Source: Sphingobacteriaceae bacterium (GTDB lineage: Bacteria; Bacteroidota; Bacteroidia; Sphingobacteriales; Sphingobacteriaceae). Taken from it: a stretch of 64,000 bases of DNA. The notes under the pieces are model-generated. The model searched no databases. It saw only the letters and a program-made list of their open reading frames with translations, and was not told the DNA's origin. The position numbers and the translations under genes are program-made. This document shows, in pieces, positions 41,878 through 51,217 of this stretch. Location: positions 124,001-188,000 of the forward strand of contig CANHGR010000003.1 of NCBI GenBank assembly GCA_947460875.1, written 5' to 3'. Each line of letters opens with the position of its first letter. Position 1 is the first letter of the stretch.

Positions 41878-44013
41878 ATGCTTAAAAAAATATTTCTGGC
41901 CATTTTTGTAGTTGCTGGTTTAGCCTGCAAAGGCGATCCTCGAGTAGGCACGAAGGTGGATGGTTCAAACAACTTACAACCCGATGCTAAACAAGCGATT
42001 GTTGTAAAGGATCTAGTTCGTTTAATGGAGACTCAACATTATAAGAAAGTTAGAGTGAACGATTCGCTTTCCTCACTTATTTTTAGTAATCTTTTAAATG
42101 CAGTGGATGAGGGCAAAAATTATTTTTTAGCTTCAGACATTAGCGAGTTTGAGCAATATCGCTTAACTATGGATGATGACCTGCGCAGCGGCGATCTTAG
42201 TGTGATGTTCTTGATGTTTAACACCTATCAAAGACGATACAACGAGCGAATAAAATATTCTCTAAGTCAAATCGAAAAGCCCTACAGCTTTAACTCCAAT
42301 TCAACATACATCTTTGATCGAAGTAAAATGCCCTGGTTCAAATCAACAACTGAAGCAGATGAACTTTGGTCGAAACGTGTTGAATATGAATTACTCAATC
42401 TAAAGCTAGCCGGATCTGACGCAACTAAAAGTGCGATGACTATGAAAAAGCGCTATGAAAATTTGTTATCGCAATCTACGAAAACGAATAATCAGGATGC
42501 ATTTCAAACCATTATGGATGCGTTCACCGGCGCCATAGATCCCCATACAAACTATTTTAATCCGCGTAATGCCCAGGGATTTAGAGAATCAATGGCCGGA
42601 TCTTTTGAAGGTATCGGAGCTAGATTGATACTTGAAAATGAGGTGGTTCGTGTTGCTGAAGTTATTCCCGGCGGACCGGCATTTAAAGCCAATACCTTAA
42701 AGGTCAACGATAGGATTATCGGAGTGGCCCAAGGAGATGCTGATTTTGAAGATGTTATCGGTTTAAGAATTGACAATACAGTTTCGAAGATAAAAGGCAA
42801 GAAAGGTACTATTGTGCGTTTGAAAGTAATCCCAGCCGGACAGGAACTAAGCGCAAAGCCAGAAATTATTTCCTTGGTTAGGGACAGAGTGCTGATGCAA
42901 GAGCAGTTAGCTAAAAAAATAATAAAGAACATTAGCTCGGGAGGAAAAACTTATAAAGTTGGCATCATCGAAATCCCGTCGTTCTATATGGATTTTGATG
43001 AATATAGAGCTGGTAATCCAGCCTATCAAAGTGTTAGTCGAGACGTAAGGAGAATTCTTGATACACTTAAACAACAATCTGTTGATGCAGTTCTAATTGA
43101 CTTAAGAAGTAATGGCGGAGGAAGTTTGCAGGAGGCCATTGAACTCACTGGCTTATTTATCAAAACAGGTCCGGTAGTACAAGTTAAAAATTTCAGAAAT
43201 AGTATACAAGTTGATAACGATAGAAATCCGGATATCGCCTGGACCGGCCCACTGGGTGTCATGACAGACCGTCTAAGTGCTTCTGCGTCTGAAATATTTG
43301 CGGCGGCGATACAAGATTATGGTAGAGGGATTATCATGGGCACGCAAACCTATGGGAAAGGTACGGTTCAATCAGCAATGGATATGGCTCAAGTGATCAG
43401 TCAGGCGGACAAGCTTCTTCTTATGGCTCAAAGTAAGAATTCGGATGCCGAGATGGTAAGCAGTGCTACATCAGGTCCTCAATTTGGGCAAATTAATATT
43501 ACGATGGCAAAGTTCTACCGTGTAAATGGAAGCAGCACTCAGAACAAGGGCGTTGTTCCTGATATTCAATTTCCAATGATATATCCCGCAGATAAAGTTG
43601 GAGAAAGTTCCGAACCTGCTGCTTTACCTTGGGATACAATTGTATCTAGTCGCTTTACAACTGTGTCTGACCTCAGTAGCATTAAATCTATATTGCTAAA
43701 TCAACACGATAAACGGATGAAAAGCTCGTTAGACTATAAGTATCTTTTGGAAGATATAGCTGAGATCAAAAAACGCGAAGCTGAAACGACGGTTACTTTA
43801 AATGAAGCTCAGTTAAAAAAAGAAAGAGATGAACAAGATGCAAAAAATCTTATCAGGGAAAATCAACGCAGGCTCGCTCAAGGTTTACTGGTTCTAAAGA
43901 AAGGCGAAGCAAAATCAAAAGATGAAAGTGATTTTATTAGAGATGAAAGTCTTAAAATTATGGGAGATATCATAGAATTAGAAAAGTCGAATAAGCTTTC
44001 CATGAAATATTAA
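41878..44013 (+). CDS. prc: Tail-specific protease Prc/Tsp, lipoprotein form
   Basis: Periplasmic S41 protease degrading proteins with apolar C-termini. From ATG 41878 it begins LKKIFLAIFVVAGLAC, a lipobox (AGLAC); the upstream ATG 41854 is possible. Order: N-terminal DUF3340-like helical region, PDZ (about 240-330, SFEGIGARLILENEVVRV), S41 protease with RLSASASEIFAAAIQDYGRG (Ser) and QTYGKGTVQ (Lys, 25 residues later), and the DUF3340 C-terminal domain rich in KRE and NLIRENQRR. Size near 710 residues matches Prc rather than CtpA. Confidence 0.93.
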   Translation: MLKKIFLAIFVVAGLACKGDPRVGTKVDGSNNLQPDAKQAIVVKDLVRLMETQHYKKVRVNDSLSSLIFSNLLNAVDEGKNYFLASDISEFEQYRLTMDDDLRSGDLSVMFLMFNTYQRRYNERIKYSLSQIEKPYSFNSNSTYIFDRSKMPWFKSTTEADELWSKRVEYELLNLKLAGSDATKSAMTMKKRYENLLSQSTKTNNQDAFQTIMDAFTGAIDPHTNYFNPRNAQGFRESMAGSFEGIGARLILENEVVRVAEVIPGGPAFKANTLKVNDRIIGVAQGDADFEDVIGLRIDNTVSKIKGKKGTIVRLKVIPAGQELSAKPEIISLVRDRVLMQEQLAKKIIKNISSGGKTYKVGIIEIPSFYMDFDEYRAGNPAYQSVSRDVRRILDTLKQQSVDAVLIDLRSNGGGSLQEAIELTGLFIKTGPVVQVKNFRNSIQVDNDRNPDIAWTGPLGVMTDRLSASASEIFAAAIQDYGRGIIMGTQTYGKGTVQSAMDMAQVISQADKLLLMAQSKNSDAEMVSSATSGPQFGQINITMAKFYRVNGSSTQNKGVVPDIQFPMIYPADKVGESSEPAALPWDTIVSSRFTTVSDLSSIKSILLNQHDKRMKSSLDYKYLLEDIAEIKKREAETTVTLNEAQLKKERDEQDAKNLIRENQRRLAQGLLVLKKGEAKSKDESDFIRDESLKIMGDIIELEKSNKLSMKY

Positions 44014-44032
44014 GCGAGAGTAAAACAACAAC

Positions 44033-44064
44033 GCCCGTTTGGTCTATACCTGGCGGGCTTTTTT
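44033..44064 (+). terminator. Terminator after prc
   Basis: GCCCG pairs with CGGGC across a 16-nt loop with extra GG/CC pairing, followed by TTTTTTG. It lies 20 nt beyond the prc stop and ends before the M13 gene. Confidence 0.75.
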
Positions 44065-44122
44065 GTTTTATCATACTATTATAGTTGAAAATGTTGATCT
44101 TTATCTAACAAAATATATCAAG

Positions 44123-46153
44123 ATGAACCTGAAATCTTACTTTATAACCCTGCCACTATTGATAGTTATGGCATGTAATAATTCGAAAACGGAAACAGGA
44201 AGAACAGTCTTTTTTGATAAAACCGGGATGGACACTACTGTCAGTCCCGGAGAAAATTTCTTTCTTTACGCTAGTGGAGCATGGATTAAAAATACAGAAA
44301 TTCCAGCTTCAGAGACAGGATGGGGCTCGTTCTATACTCTCTTTGACGAAAATCAAAAAAACCTTAAAGCGATTCTGGAAGACATTTCAGCAACAGATAA
44401 TAGCAAAGGCAGTAATGAGCAAAAAGTTGCCGATCTCTACAAAAGTGGCATGGATACCATAGCCATGAATAAACGTGGATTCGACCCTATAAAACCAATA
44501 CTATCTAAAATCAACGCGATAAAGGATTACAAAGAACTAGTCGTTTTGGCGGCGGAGGGTCATAAAGATGGTCAAGGTTTCCTATTTGAATTTTATATCG
44601 GTGCGGATGATAAAATTAGTACAAAAAATGCTGCTAATTTTGTTCAAGGCGGATTAGAACTTCCAAATAGGAATTATTATTTTAATACCGATAGCGCTAC
44701 AATAAAAATCCGGCGAGAATATCTCAATTACATTTCAAAATTATTTGTTCTTACTGGTGTTAGTCAAACCGTAGCATCAAAAAAAGCTACAGATATTCTA
44801 CAGCTAGAAACAGAAATTGCAGCCTCGCATCTAACTCCGGTTGAATTGAGAGATCCGGTTAAAAATTATAATAAGTACAGTGTCTCAGAGTTCCAAAAGC
44901 AAATTCCTGATATTGACCTGGCAACTGTCTTTGATCGCATGCAAATCAAGACAGATACACTATTGGTGAGTCAACCAAAATATTATCAAACACTAAATAA
45001 ATTATTAAAATCTAAACCAATAGGAGTGTGGAAAGACAAGGTTCAGTTTTCTACCTTGAATAATTCGGCTTCTATTTTAAGCACACCTTTCCGTGACGCT
45101 CGATTTGAATTTTACGGGAAAACCTTGAATGGACAAAAACAGCAGCAGGAACGTTGGAAGCAAATGGTAAATAAGGTAGATGGCGGATTAGGAGAATTGC
45201 TCGGGGCATTATACGTTAAAAAACATTTTCCAGCGGATGCGAAGGACCGGATGCTCAATCTAGTAAACAACCTTCAGAAGGTCTACCAATCGCGCATTGA
45301 GCGACTAGACTGGATGAGCGCTGAGACGAAAAAGCGCGCCTTGGAGAAGCTAAACACATTTACAAAGAAAATAGGCTTTCCGGATACTTGGAAGAAGTAT
45401 GACGATGTAGAAATTACTCCGGGTAAGTACTATGAAAATCTTCAGTCTATCAATAGACATGATTATAAGGAAATGATAATTAAACTTAATAAGTCTGTCG
45501 ATAAGACCGAATGGCAGATGACTCCACCTACCGTAAATGCTTACTACAACCCAAGTTTTAATGAAATTGTGTTCCCCGCAGGGATACTTCAATTCCCTTT
45601 CTTTGATTTTAACGCTGACGATGCAATAAACTACGGTGCCATAGGCGCAGTTATAGGGCATGAAATGACTCATGGTTTTGATGACCAAGGCAGTCAGTAC
45701 GACAAAGACGGAAATTTGAAAAATTGGTGGACAAAAAAGGACGCTGAAAAATTTACAGTTAAAACAAAGGCGGTCGTTGAGCAGTATAATAACTACAAAG
45801 TCCTGGACGATTTACCCGTCAATGGAAGTCTAACTTTAGGAGAGAATATTGCAGATATCGGCGGTCTTGCTATTGCATATGAAGCATTTAAATTAACTGA
45901 ACAAGGGAAGAGTACAGAGAAAACCGATGGCTTTACTCCAGATCAGCGCTTCTTTCTTTCATTTGGGCAAGTATGGCGAATTAAAAACCGAGATGAACGT
46001 CTTAGAATGCGAATTAGTGTGGACCCGCATTCGCCTGAGATGTATCGTGTAAACGGGCCTTTATCAAATATGGAAGAGTTTTATAAAGCGTTTAACATTA
46101 AACCCGGCGATAAAATGTATCGCCCGGAAGACAAGCGCGTAAAGATTTGGTAG
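44123..46153 (+). CDS. M13 family (neprilysin-like) zinc metallopeptidase
   Basis: PepO-type endopeptidase. The ATG at 44123 gives a lipoprotein signal (NLKSYFITLPLLIVMAC, lipobox VMAC); the in-frame start at 44039 lies in the preceding terminator. About 676 residues. The zinc site HExxH appears as GHEMTHGFDDQG, with the third ligand Glu in GENIADIGG. NAYYNPSFNEIVFPAGILQ is the M13 substrate-binding strand; the C-terminal VNGPLSNMEEFYKAFN and final CxxW-type end (here RVKIW) fit the family. Acts on small peptides in the periplasm. Confidence 0.95.
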   Translation: MNLKSYFITLPLLIVMACNNSKTETGRTVFFDKTGMDTTVSPGENFFLYASGAWIKNTEIPASETGWGSFYTLFDENQKNLKAILEDISATDNSKGSNEQKVADLYKSGMDTIAMNKRGFDPIKPILSKINAIKDYKELVVLAAEGHKDGQGFLFEFYIGADDKISTKNAANFVQGGLELPNRNYYFNTDSATIKIRREYLNYISKLFVLTGVSQTVASKKATDILQLETEIAASHLTPVELRDPVKNYNKYSVSEFQKQIPDIDLATVFDRMQIKTDTLLVSQPKYYQTLNKLLKSKPIGVWKDKVQFSTLNNSASILSTPFRDARFEFYGKTLNGQKQQQERWKQMVNKVDGGLGELLGALYVKKHFPADAKDRMLNLVNNLQKVYQSRIERLDWMSAETKKRALEKLNTFTKKIGFPDTWKKYDDVEITPGKYYENLQSINRHDYKEMIIKLNKSVDKTEWQMTPPTVNAYYNPSFNEIVFPAGILQFPFFDFNADDAINYGAIGAVIGHEMTHGFDDQGSQYDKDGNLKNWWTKKDAEKFTVKTKAVVEQYNNYKVLDDLPVNGSLTLGENIADIGGLAIAYEAFKLTEQGKSTEKTDGFTPDQRFFLSFGQVWRIKNRDERLRMRISVDPHSPEMYRVNGPLSNMEEFYKAFNIKPGDKMYRPEDKRVKIW

Positions 46154-46160
46154 TAAATTC

Positions 46161-46610
46161 ATGAACAATATATTTTATTATTTTCTGGCTCTATTTGCGG
46201 GAATTGTCCTTTCTACTCAATCGGGAGTTAACTCTCAATTGCGAGGAGTACTAGGGAATCCGATTTTATCTTCGCTAGTGTCCTTTACAATCGGAACAGC
46301 GGTATTGCTGCTCTATGTAGTAATTTTTCAGCCCGATAGTTTTAGTGCCCTGTCTAATTTGCAAGGGATGACCTGGCATAAATGGACGGGCGGAGTCATC
46401 GGCGCTTTTTTTGTGTCTTTCGTTATTATTCTGGCTCCACGCATCGGCGCAGCAAATATGATGGGTTTAATTGTGGCCGGTCAAATATTAATCGCCTTAG
46501 TGTTCGATCACTATGGTTTGCTGGGATTTACTCAACATAGTATAAACTGGATCCGTGTGGCCGGCGCTTTAATGCTTATTGGGGGTGTGTTTTTAATCTT
46601 AAAGAACTAA
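46161..46610 (+). CDS. DMT-superfamily membrane protein (DUF606/YdcZ-like)
   Basis: A 149-residue inner-membrane protein with five predicted helices. IFYYFLALFAGIVLSTQSGVNSQLRG matches the YdcZ family start, a duplicated-half relative of EamA transporters. WHKWTGGVIGAFFVSFVIILAPRIGAANMMGLIVAGQI is the conserved second half of the unit. It follows the M13 gene after 7 bp and is probably cotranscribed. Transport substrate unknown. Confidence 0.88.
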   Translation: MNNIFYYFLALFAGIVLSTQSGVNSQLRGVLGNPILSSLVSFTIGTAVLLLYVVIFQPDSFSALSNLQGMTWHKWTGGVIGAFFVSFVIILAPRIGAANMMGLIVAGQILIALVFDHYGLLGFTQHSINWIRVAGALMLIGGVFLILKN

Positions 46611-46850
46611 TTCAAAATTCGAGGCTGGCTATTTGCGATTTGGTTTTAAACTCAGGCATGAATTTAAAACGCATAGTTTTGGGACCGTCCTAACTATTTT
46701 AGAACTAAACGGATTGATCTACGTACCCGTTTTTTTTCAAAACTTTGGTACTGCTAAAAAACTAATTAGTGACGGAATTTTGGAATTGGTTTTCTTTTTT
46801 GCCTGCATTGGCTTAATACGCGAGACTAGAGACGTCGCTAACTCATAAAA

Positions 46851-46875
46851 AAGGTCATTCGAGTAGAATGGCCTT
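46851..46875 (-). terminator. Terminator after the NlpC/P60 gene
   Basis: AAGGTCATTC and GAATGGCCTT form a 10-bp stem (one G-U) with a 5-nt loop. On the minus strand it is followed by TTTTTT; on the plus strand the tail is weaker. It probably also insulates the DMT gene. Confidence 0.7.
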
Positions 46876-46896
46876 CGCTTTTAAAAAATAAAGCTT

Positions 46897-47436
46897 TTAG
46901 TTGTCTAGTTGATCTCTAAACGATTCCAGCAAACGACCGCTTTTGTAATAATATCGTTTCCAATAGCTTTCGTCTAGATTACTAATCCGTACGCCCGCGC
47001 TACTTGAAGCATGAGCAAATTTATTATCACCGATGTATACACCAACGTGAGAAATTGCACTACTTCTAATCTTGAAAAAAACCAGATCGCCTTCTTGCAG
47101 CTGCTCCTTATTGATAGGATCAACCATGCTAAAGATGTTTCTAGAATTATTTCCGATTATCGTGTTAAATACCTTGTCATATAATTGACGTGCAAAACCT
47201 GAGCAATCTACTCCGCCTTTGGTTTCACCACCTAAACGGTAAGGAGTGCCGATCCAATCATAAACAAACTGATATAATTTTAAATTTGAAGTTGCCGAGA
47301 TTGCAATACCCATTATTTGAGAAAAATAATCTTTAGCTAAATTATCAGGATCTGCAGGTTCAGCCTTGCTCGTTTGGGCTCGAGAAGATGTAAACACACA
47401 TAAAAATAGAGCTGCAACGATGATTTTCTTCCCCAT
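46897..47436 (-). CDS. C40 family peptidase (NlpC/P60)
   Basis: A secreted 179-residue cell-wall hydrolase of the D,L-endopeptidase type. Signal peptide IIVAALFLCVFTSSRAQ, then the NlpC/P60 domain from about 60: GTPYRLGGETKGGVDCSGFARQLY with the nucleophile Cys, SHVGVYIGDNKFAHASSSAGV with the catalytic His. No SH3 or LysM targeting domain is present. It cleaves gamma-D-Glu-diaminopimelate bonds in peptidoglycan stem peptides. Divergent from pdhA. Confidence 0.93.
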   Translation of the reverse strand: MGKKIIVAALFLCVFTSSRAQTSKAEPADPDNLAKDYFSQIMGIAISATSNLKLYQFVYDWIGTPYRLGGETKGGVDCSGFARQLYDKVFNTIIGNNSRNIFSMVDPINKEQLQEGDLVFFKIRSSAISHVGVYIGDNKFAHASSSAGVRISNLDESYWKRYYYKSGRLLESFRDQLDN

Positions 47437-47628
47437 TCTATATTTATTTTAATAGTTAAAACTCAGACTATTAACACGTTACACTAATTTATTAGTATAA
47501 AGTAAGTTACAAAACTATAAGAATTATTTAAAGAATACAACCTTAATGACTATTTAGATCATTTTTATGCGGTGAAATACCCGAATGAAACAAAATAATT
47601 GCTTTTTCTTTTTTAAGGAAGATATGGT

Positions 47629-47636
47629 TAGATTTG
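47629..47636 (+). promoter_or_regulatory. pdhA -7 box TAGATTTG
   Basis: Perfect TAnnTTTG on the plus strand, 25 nt before ATG 47662 in the 225-bp divergent region. A TTG lies about 27 nt upstream, wider than the usual -33 spacing. Confidence 0.5.
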
Positions 47637-47661
47637 CCTTCCCTTAACACATTATTAATAC

Positions 47662-48657
47662 ATGAGTTCAGTAGAAATTACCAAAGAGACCTACCTAAAT
47701 TGGTATGAAGCAATGCTCCTGATGCGGAAATTCGAGGAGAGAGCCGGACAATTATACGGGCAGCAGAAAATAAGAGGTTTTTGTCATCTTTATATAGGAC
47801 AGGAAGCTGTTCTGGCCGGTGCTATGTCTGTGTTAGGTCCGGGCGATTCAATGATCACTGCATACCGTGATCATGCCCATGCACTCGCTCGAGGAATGAC
47901 TGCAAACGAAATTATGGCCGAATTGTATGGTAAAGCAACTGGATGTTCTAAGGGGAAAGGCGGATCAATGCACATGTTCAGCAAAGACAAGAAATTCTTT
48001 GGAGGGCATGGGATAGTAGGTGGTCAAATACCCTTGGGTGCTGGTGTTGCTTTCGCTGAAAAATATAACGGAACATCGAATGTAAACGTATGTTACATGG
48101 GCGACGGCGCCGTTCGCCAGGGGGCTTTAAACGAAACATTTAATATGGCTATGCTGTGGAAGCTTCCTATTATTTTCGTTTGTGAAAACAACGGGTATGC
48201 GATGGGAACATCAGTTGCTCGTACTACAAATATGGTTGATATCTATAAAATCGGATTAGGATTCGACATGCCATGCGCTCCTGTAGACGGAATGGATCCT
48301 GTAGCCGTTCACAATGCTATGGATGAGGCCGTACAACGAGCTCGTAAGGGCGAGGGTCCAACCTTTCTAGAGATGCGAACATATCGTTATAAAGGCCATT
48401 CTATGTCAGATCCGGCTAAATATCGTAGCAAAGAAGAACTTGAATCATATAAGGCCAAAGATCCTATTGAAGTTTTAAAGAAAGTGATTCTGGACAAAAA
48501 ATACGTTGATACGGCATGGATTGAAGAGATTGATCAAAAGGTTAAGGAAATTGTCGATGAATCAGTGAAGTTTTCCGAAGAATCCCCTTGGCCAGATTCT
48601 TCTGAATTGTACAAAGATGTGTATGCTCAGGAAAATTATCCGTTTATCCGTAATTAA
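47662..48657 (+). CDS. pdhA: Pyruvate dehydrogenase E1 alpha subunit
   Basis: Thiamine-diphosphate enzyme subunit oxidatively decarboxylating pyruvate. 331 residues. The ThDP motif GDG...NN is in YMGDGAVRQGALNETFNMAML followed by FVCENNGYAMGT. Conserved surface segments RKFEERAGQLYGQQKIRGF, YRDHAHALARG, KGGSMHMF and HGIVGGQIPLGAG, and the phosphorylation-loop region YRYKGHSMSDPAKYRS are present. The E1 beta subunit is not adjacent; E2 follows after 16 bp. Confidence 0.97.
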   Translation: MSSVEITKETYLNWYEAMLLMRKFEERAGQLYGQQKIRGFCHLYIGQEAVLAGAMSVLGPGDSMITAYRDHAHALARGMTANEIMAELYGKATGCSKGKGGSMHMFSKDKKFFGGHGIVGGQIPLGAGVAFAEKYNGTSNVNVCYMGDGAVRQGALNETFNMAMLWKLPIIFVCENNGYAMGTSVARTTNMVDIYKIGLGFDMPCAPVDGMDPVAVHNAMDEAVQRARKGEGPTFLEMRTYRYKGHSMSDPAKYRSKEELESYKAKDPIEVLKKVILDKKYVDTAWIEEIDQKVKEIVDESVKFSEESPWPDSSELYKDVYAQENYPFIRN

Positions 48658-48673
48658 AGACAATTAGATAAGT

Positions 48674-50374
48674 ATGGCTGAGGTTGTAAGAATGCCCAAA
48701 ATGAGCGATACGATGACAGAAGGTGTTATCGCAAAATGGCATAAAAAAGTCGGTGATAAGGTTAGCTCCGGTGATTTAGTTGCCGAAATCGAAACCGACA
48801 AAGCTACAATGGATTTTGAGTCTTATCAGGAAGGCACTTTATTGTATATCGGTGCAAATGAAGGCGATTCTGTTCCTGTAGATGCGGTAATGGCTGTAAT
48901 AGGAAAAGAGGGCGAAGATTATAAATTGGCTTTAAATGAAGCTGGCGGAAACAGAATAGAACAGCCAAAAACTGCAGAAAAACTGGTCGAGAAAGCACCG
49001 CAAGCCGCGAATGAAATTGCCGCAGCTCCTTCTGCACCTACAATGAAAGAACAAGCGACGGCAGTTGACCCAGAATCTTTAGGAGCAACTATTATTCGCA
49101 TGCCGCTTTTGAGCGATACAATGACAGAGGGCATTATCGCCGAATGGCATAAAAAAATAGGAGATAAAATAAAAAGCGACGATACCCTTGCTGATGTTGA
49201 AACAGACAAGGCCACAATGGAGGTAACCGCTTACGCCGAAGGAACTCTTCTTTATATCGGTGTTGAAAAGGGCCAAGCCGCTAAAGTAAACGATATTATT
49301 GCAATCGTCGGTAAAGAAGGTACAGATGTTTCCTCTTTAATAAACCGTATTACACTAGGTGCAGAGCTCAAAGAAAGCGCGTCTGCTGAACAAAAAGAAA
49401 GCCCACTGCCCAAAGCTTCTATCTTTGAGAAAGCATCAGAGCCTGCGCCAGCAGTTGCTCAGGCTACGAGTTCTGATTCGCGATTAAGAGTATCGCCTTT
49501 GGCTCGCAAAATTGCAAAGGAAAAGGGCATCGATTTAAATCAAGTTAAAGGTAGTGCAGAAGGTGGGCGGATTGTTAAAAAAGACATTGAAGGATTTACT
49601 CCAACTGCGAAACCTCTACAAGAGACCGTTCCAAAAGCTGCAGCGCCGGTTGCTTCGGTTCAGCAGGTTGCTTTACCGCAATTTAACGGACAGGAAAAAT
49701 ATACGGAGAAACCGATTAGTCAGATGCGGAAAGTTATTGCTAAACGCCTTTCTGAAAGCCTTTTCACTTCGCCGCATTTCTATATTACGATGGCTATCGA
49801 CATGGATAGCGCCATGCAGGCAAGAGTTAAGATTAATGAGTTTGCTCCAATTAAAATATCATTCAATGACATGGTACTTAAAGCCGTTGCCATTGCCTTA
49901 AAACAACATCCGGCAGTTAATTCATCTTGGCTTGGTGATAAGATTCGTTACAATGAGCACGTAAATATTGGCGTTGCCGTCGCTGTTGAAGACGGCTTGC
50001 TTGTGCCTGTTGTTCGTTTTGCCGATGGCAAATCACTATCGCATATATCTGCTGAAGTGAAGGATTTCGCACAACGTGCTAAAGCTAAAAAACTTCAACC
50101 GGCCGATTGGGAAGGATCAACGTTCACCATCTCTAATCTTGGGATGTTCGGAGTTGATGAGTTTACCGCCATCATTAATCCGCCTGATGCTTGTATCCTG
50201 GCAGTTGGAGGAATATCACAGATTCCGGTTGTAAAGAATGGTGCTGTTGTGGCGGGCAATGTAATGAAGGTGACATTGAGCTGTGACCATAGAGTTGTGG
50301 ATGGCGCAACGGGAGCAGCATTTCTGCAAACCCTTAAATCCTTGCTGGAAGAACCTGTAAGATTATTAATTTAA
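48674..50374 (+). CDS. pdhC: Pyruvate dehydrogenase E2, dihydrolipoamide acetyltransferase
   Basis: Core subunit transferring acetyl groups to CoA. 566 residues. Two lipoyl domains with lipoyl-lysines at Lys43 (ETDKATMDF) and Lys179 (ETDKATMEV), Ala/Pro linkers, a peripheral-subunit-binding domain at about 271-307 (RVSPLARKIAKEKGIDL), and the catalytic domain ending in DHRVVDGATGA (His539, Asp543). Two rather than one lipoyl domain is common in Bacteroidota. Cotranscribed with pdhA. Confidence 0.97.
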   Translation: MAEVVRMPKMSDTMTEGVIAKWHKKVGDKVSSGDLVAEIETDKATMDFESYQEGTLLYIGANEGDSVPVDAVMAVIGKEGEDYKLALNEAGGNRIEQPKTAEKLVEKAPQAANEIAAAPSAPTMKEQATAVDPESLGATIIRMPLLSDTMTEGIIAEWHKKIGDKIKSDDTLADVETDKATMEVTAYAEGTLLYIGVEKGQAAKVNDIIAIVGKEGTDVSSLINRITLGAELKESASAEQKESPLPKASIFEKASEPAPAVAQATSSDSRLRVSPLARKIAKEKGIDLNQVKGSAEGGRIVKKDIEGFTPTAKPLQETVPKAAAPVASVQQVALPQFNGQEKYTEKPISQMRKVIAKRLSESLFTSPHFYITMAIDMDSAMQARVKINEFAPIKISFNDMVLKAVAIALKQHPAVNSSWLGDKIRYNEHVNIGVAVAVEDGLLVPVVRFADGKSLSHISAEVKDFAQRAKAKKLQPADWEGSTFTISNLGMFGVDEFTAIINPPDACILAVGGISQIPVVKNGAVVAGNVMKVTLSCDHRVVDGATGAAFLQTLKSLLEEPVRLLI

Positions 50375-50421
50375 ATAACCTACAATTAGTGCCTTTCCAT
50401 TAATGGGGGAGCCAAAAAATA

Positions 50422-51144
50422 TTATATGTTCCTATCAACATCGCGGGAAACCTTCTGCAGTGATGGCGTATTTCTGGCGCTGATATTTTCACGGATTCTT
50501 AATTACTCTTTCACCACTTCATAAAAAATGTCATCGATTGCCTTTTGGATAAGGTATACGGTCAAAGGTTTGGATTAACTTTCGATACCAGTGGTATTTT
50601 ATTATAAGCTGCTATCGCATCTGCCCAATAACGTGTAGCACCGGAAGTATTCAGACTATTTTGAACCAACGGCTGAAATTTTAGAAGAAGCTGATCATTT
50701 GCTGTCCACTTAAAATATTGATTGGCAACATCGTTCTGCCTTCCAAGTAGGGTATTAGCGGCATAATTCATCGTCATTTTTTTAATTGCTGAAACGGAGA
50801 CAGGCTTGGCCTCTCTTGCGGCTCCCTCGGCAGCACTAGTCACCGAAAAACATAACATTATCTGCCAGTTCATTTAAACTTACGTTCCTCAGGATTCGTT
50901 CAACTTTTTGAGCCTCTTCCGGAAACAATATCTTGATAGCGGCATTTGCAAAGAATCCATCCGTTGCCGAAAGCCGATCAGAGCCAGAAGTTGTTCCAAA
51001 TTCAAGGGCCTGTTTCAATCCCAAAGCAGTTTCGGTTTGTGTAGGATTAACGGTTTGAGTTAATAGTTGCACAGTTTGATTTATGGCATCACAGCCAGCA
51101 AGTAAAAAGCAGAAAAATAATAGGGAAACGGAAAAAGACTTCAT
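50422..51144 (-). pseudogene. DUF4197 lipoprotein gene with three inactivating lesions
   Basis: The first frame (50836-51144) encodes a lipoprotein start (SFSVSLLFFCFLLAGC) and half the domain; the second (50562-50873) carries on with AAEGAAREAKPVSVSAIKKM. Comparison with the intact neighbour shows: an extra base in the A5 run at 50846-50850, since removing one restores NVMFSVTSAAEG; a second shift near 50562-50568, after which LTVYLIQKAIDDIFYEVVKE aligns; and a TAA at 50503-50505 in place of the Glu of KEELKLR, followed by 26 more aligned codons to 50422. Three independent lesions make a simple sequencing error unlikely. Confidence 0.85.
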
Positions 51145-51217
51145 CGCTGTTCTTTCAGACTATCGAACAAATCTATTGCGACAAATAAAACATTTGCAGA
51201 TTTTTTGAAGACCTCCC

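Noticed and set aside
46633-46848. 71-codon plus-strand frame after the DMT transporter gene
   Set aside because: TTG start, one weak hydrophobic stretch, no recognised family and no -7 box nearby; too weak to call, though a decayed gene is possible.
50562-51144. Two separate small genes in the DUF4197 region
   Set aside because: Both align with one DUF4197 protein; they are halves of a pseudogene.
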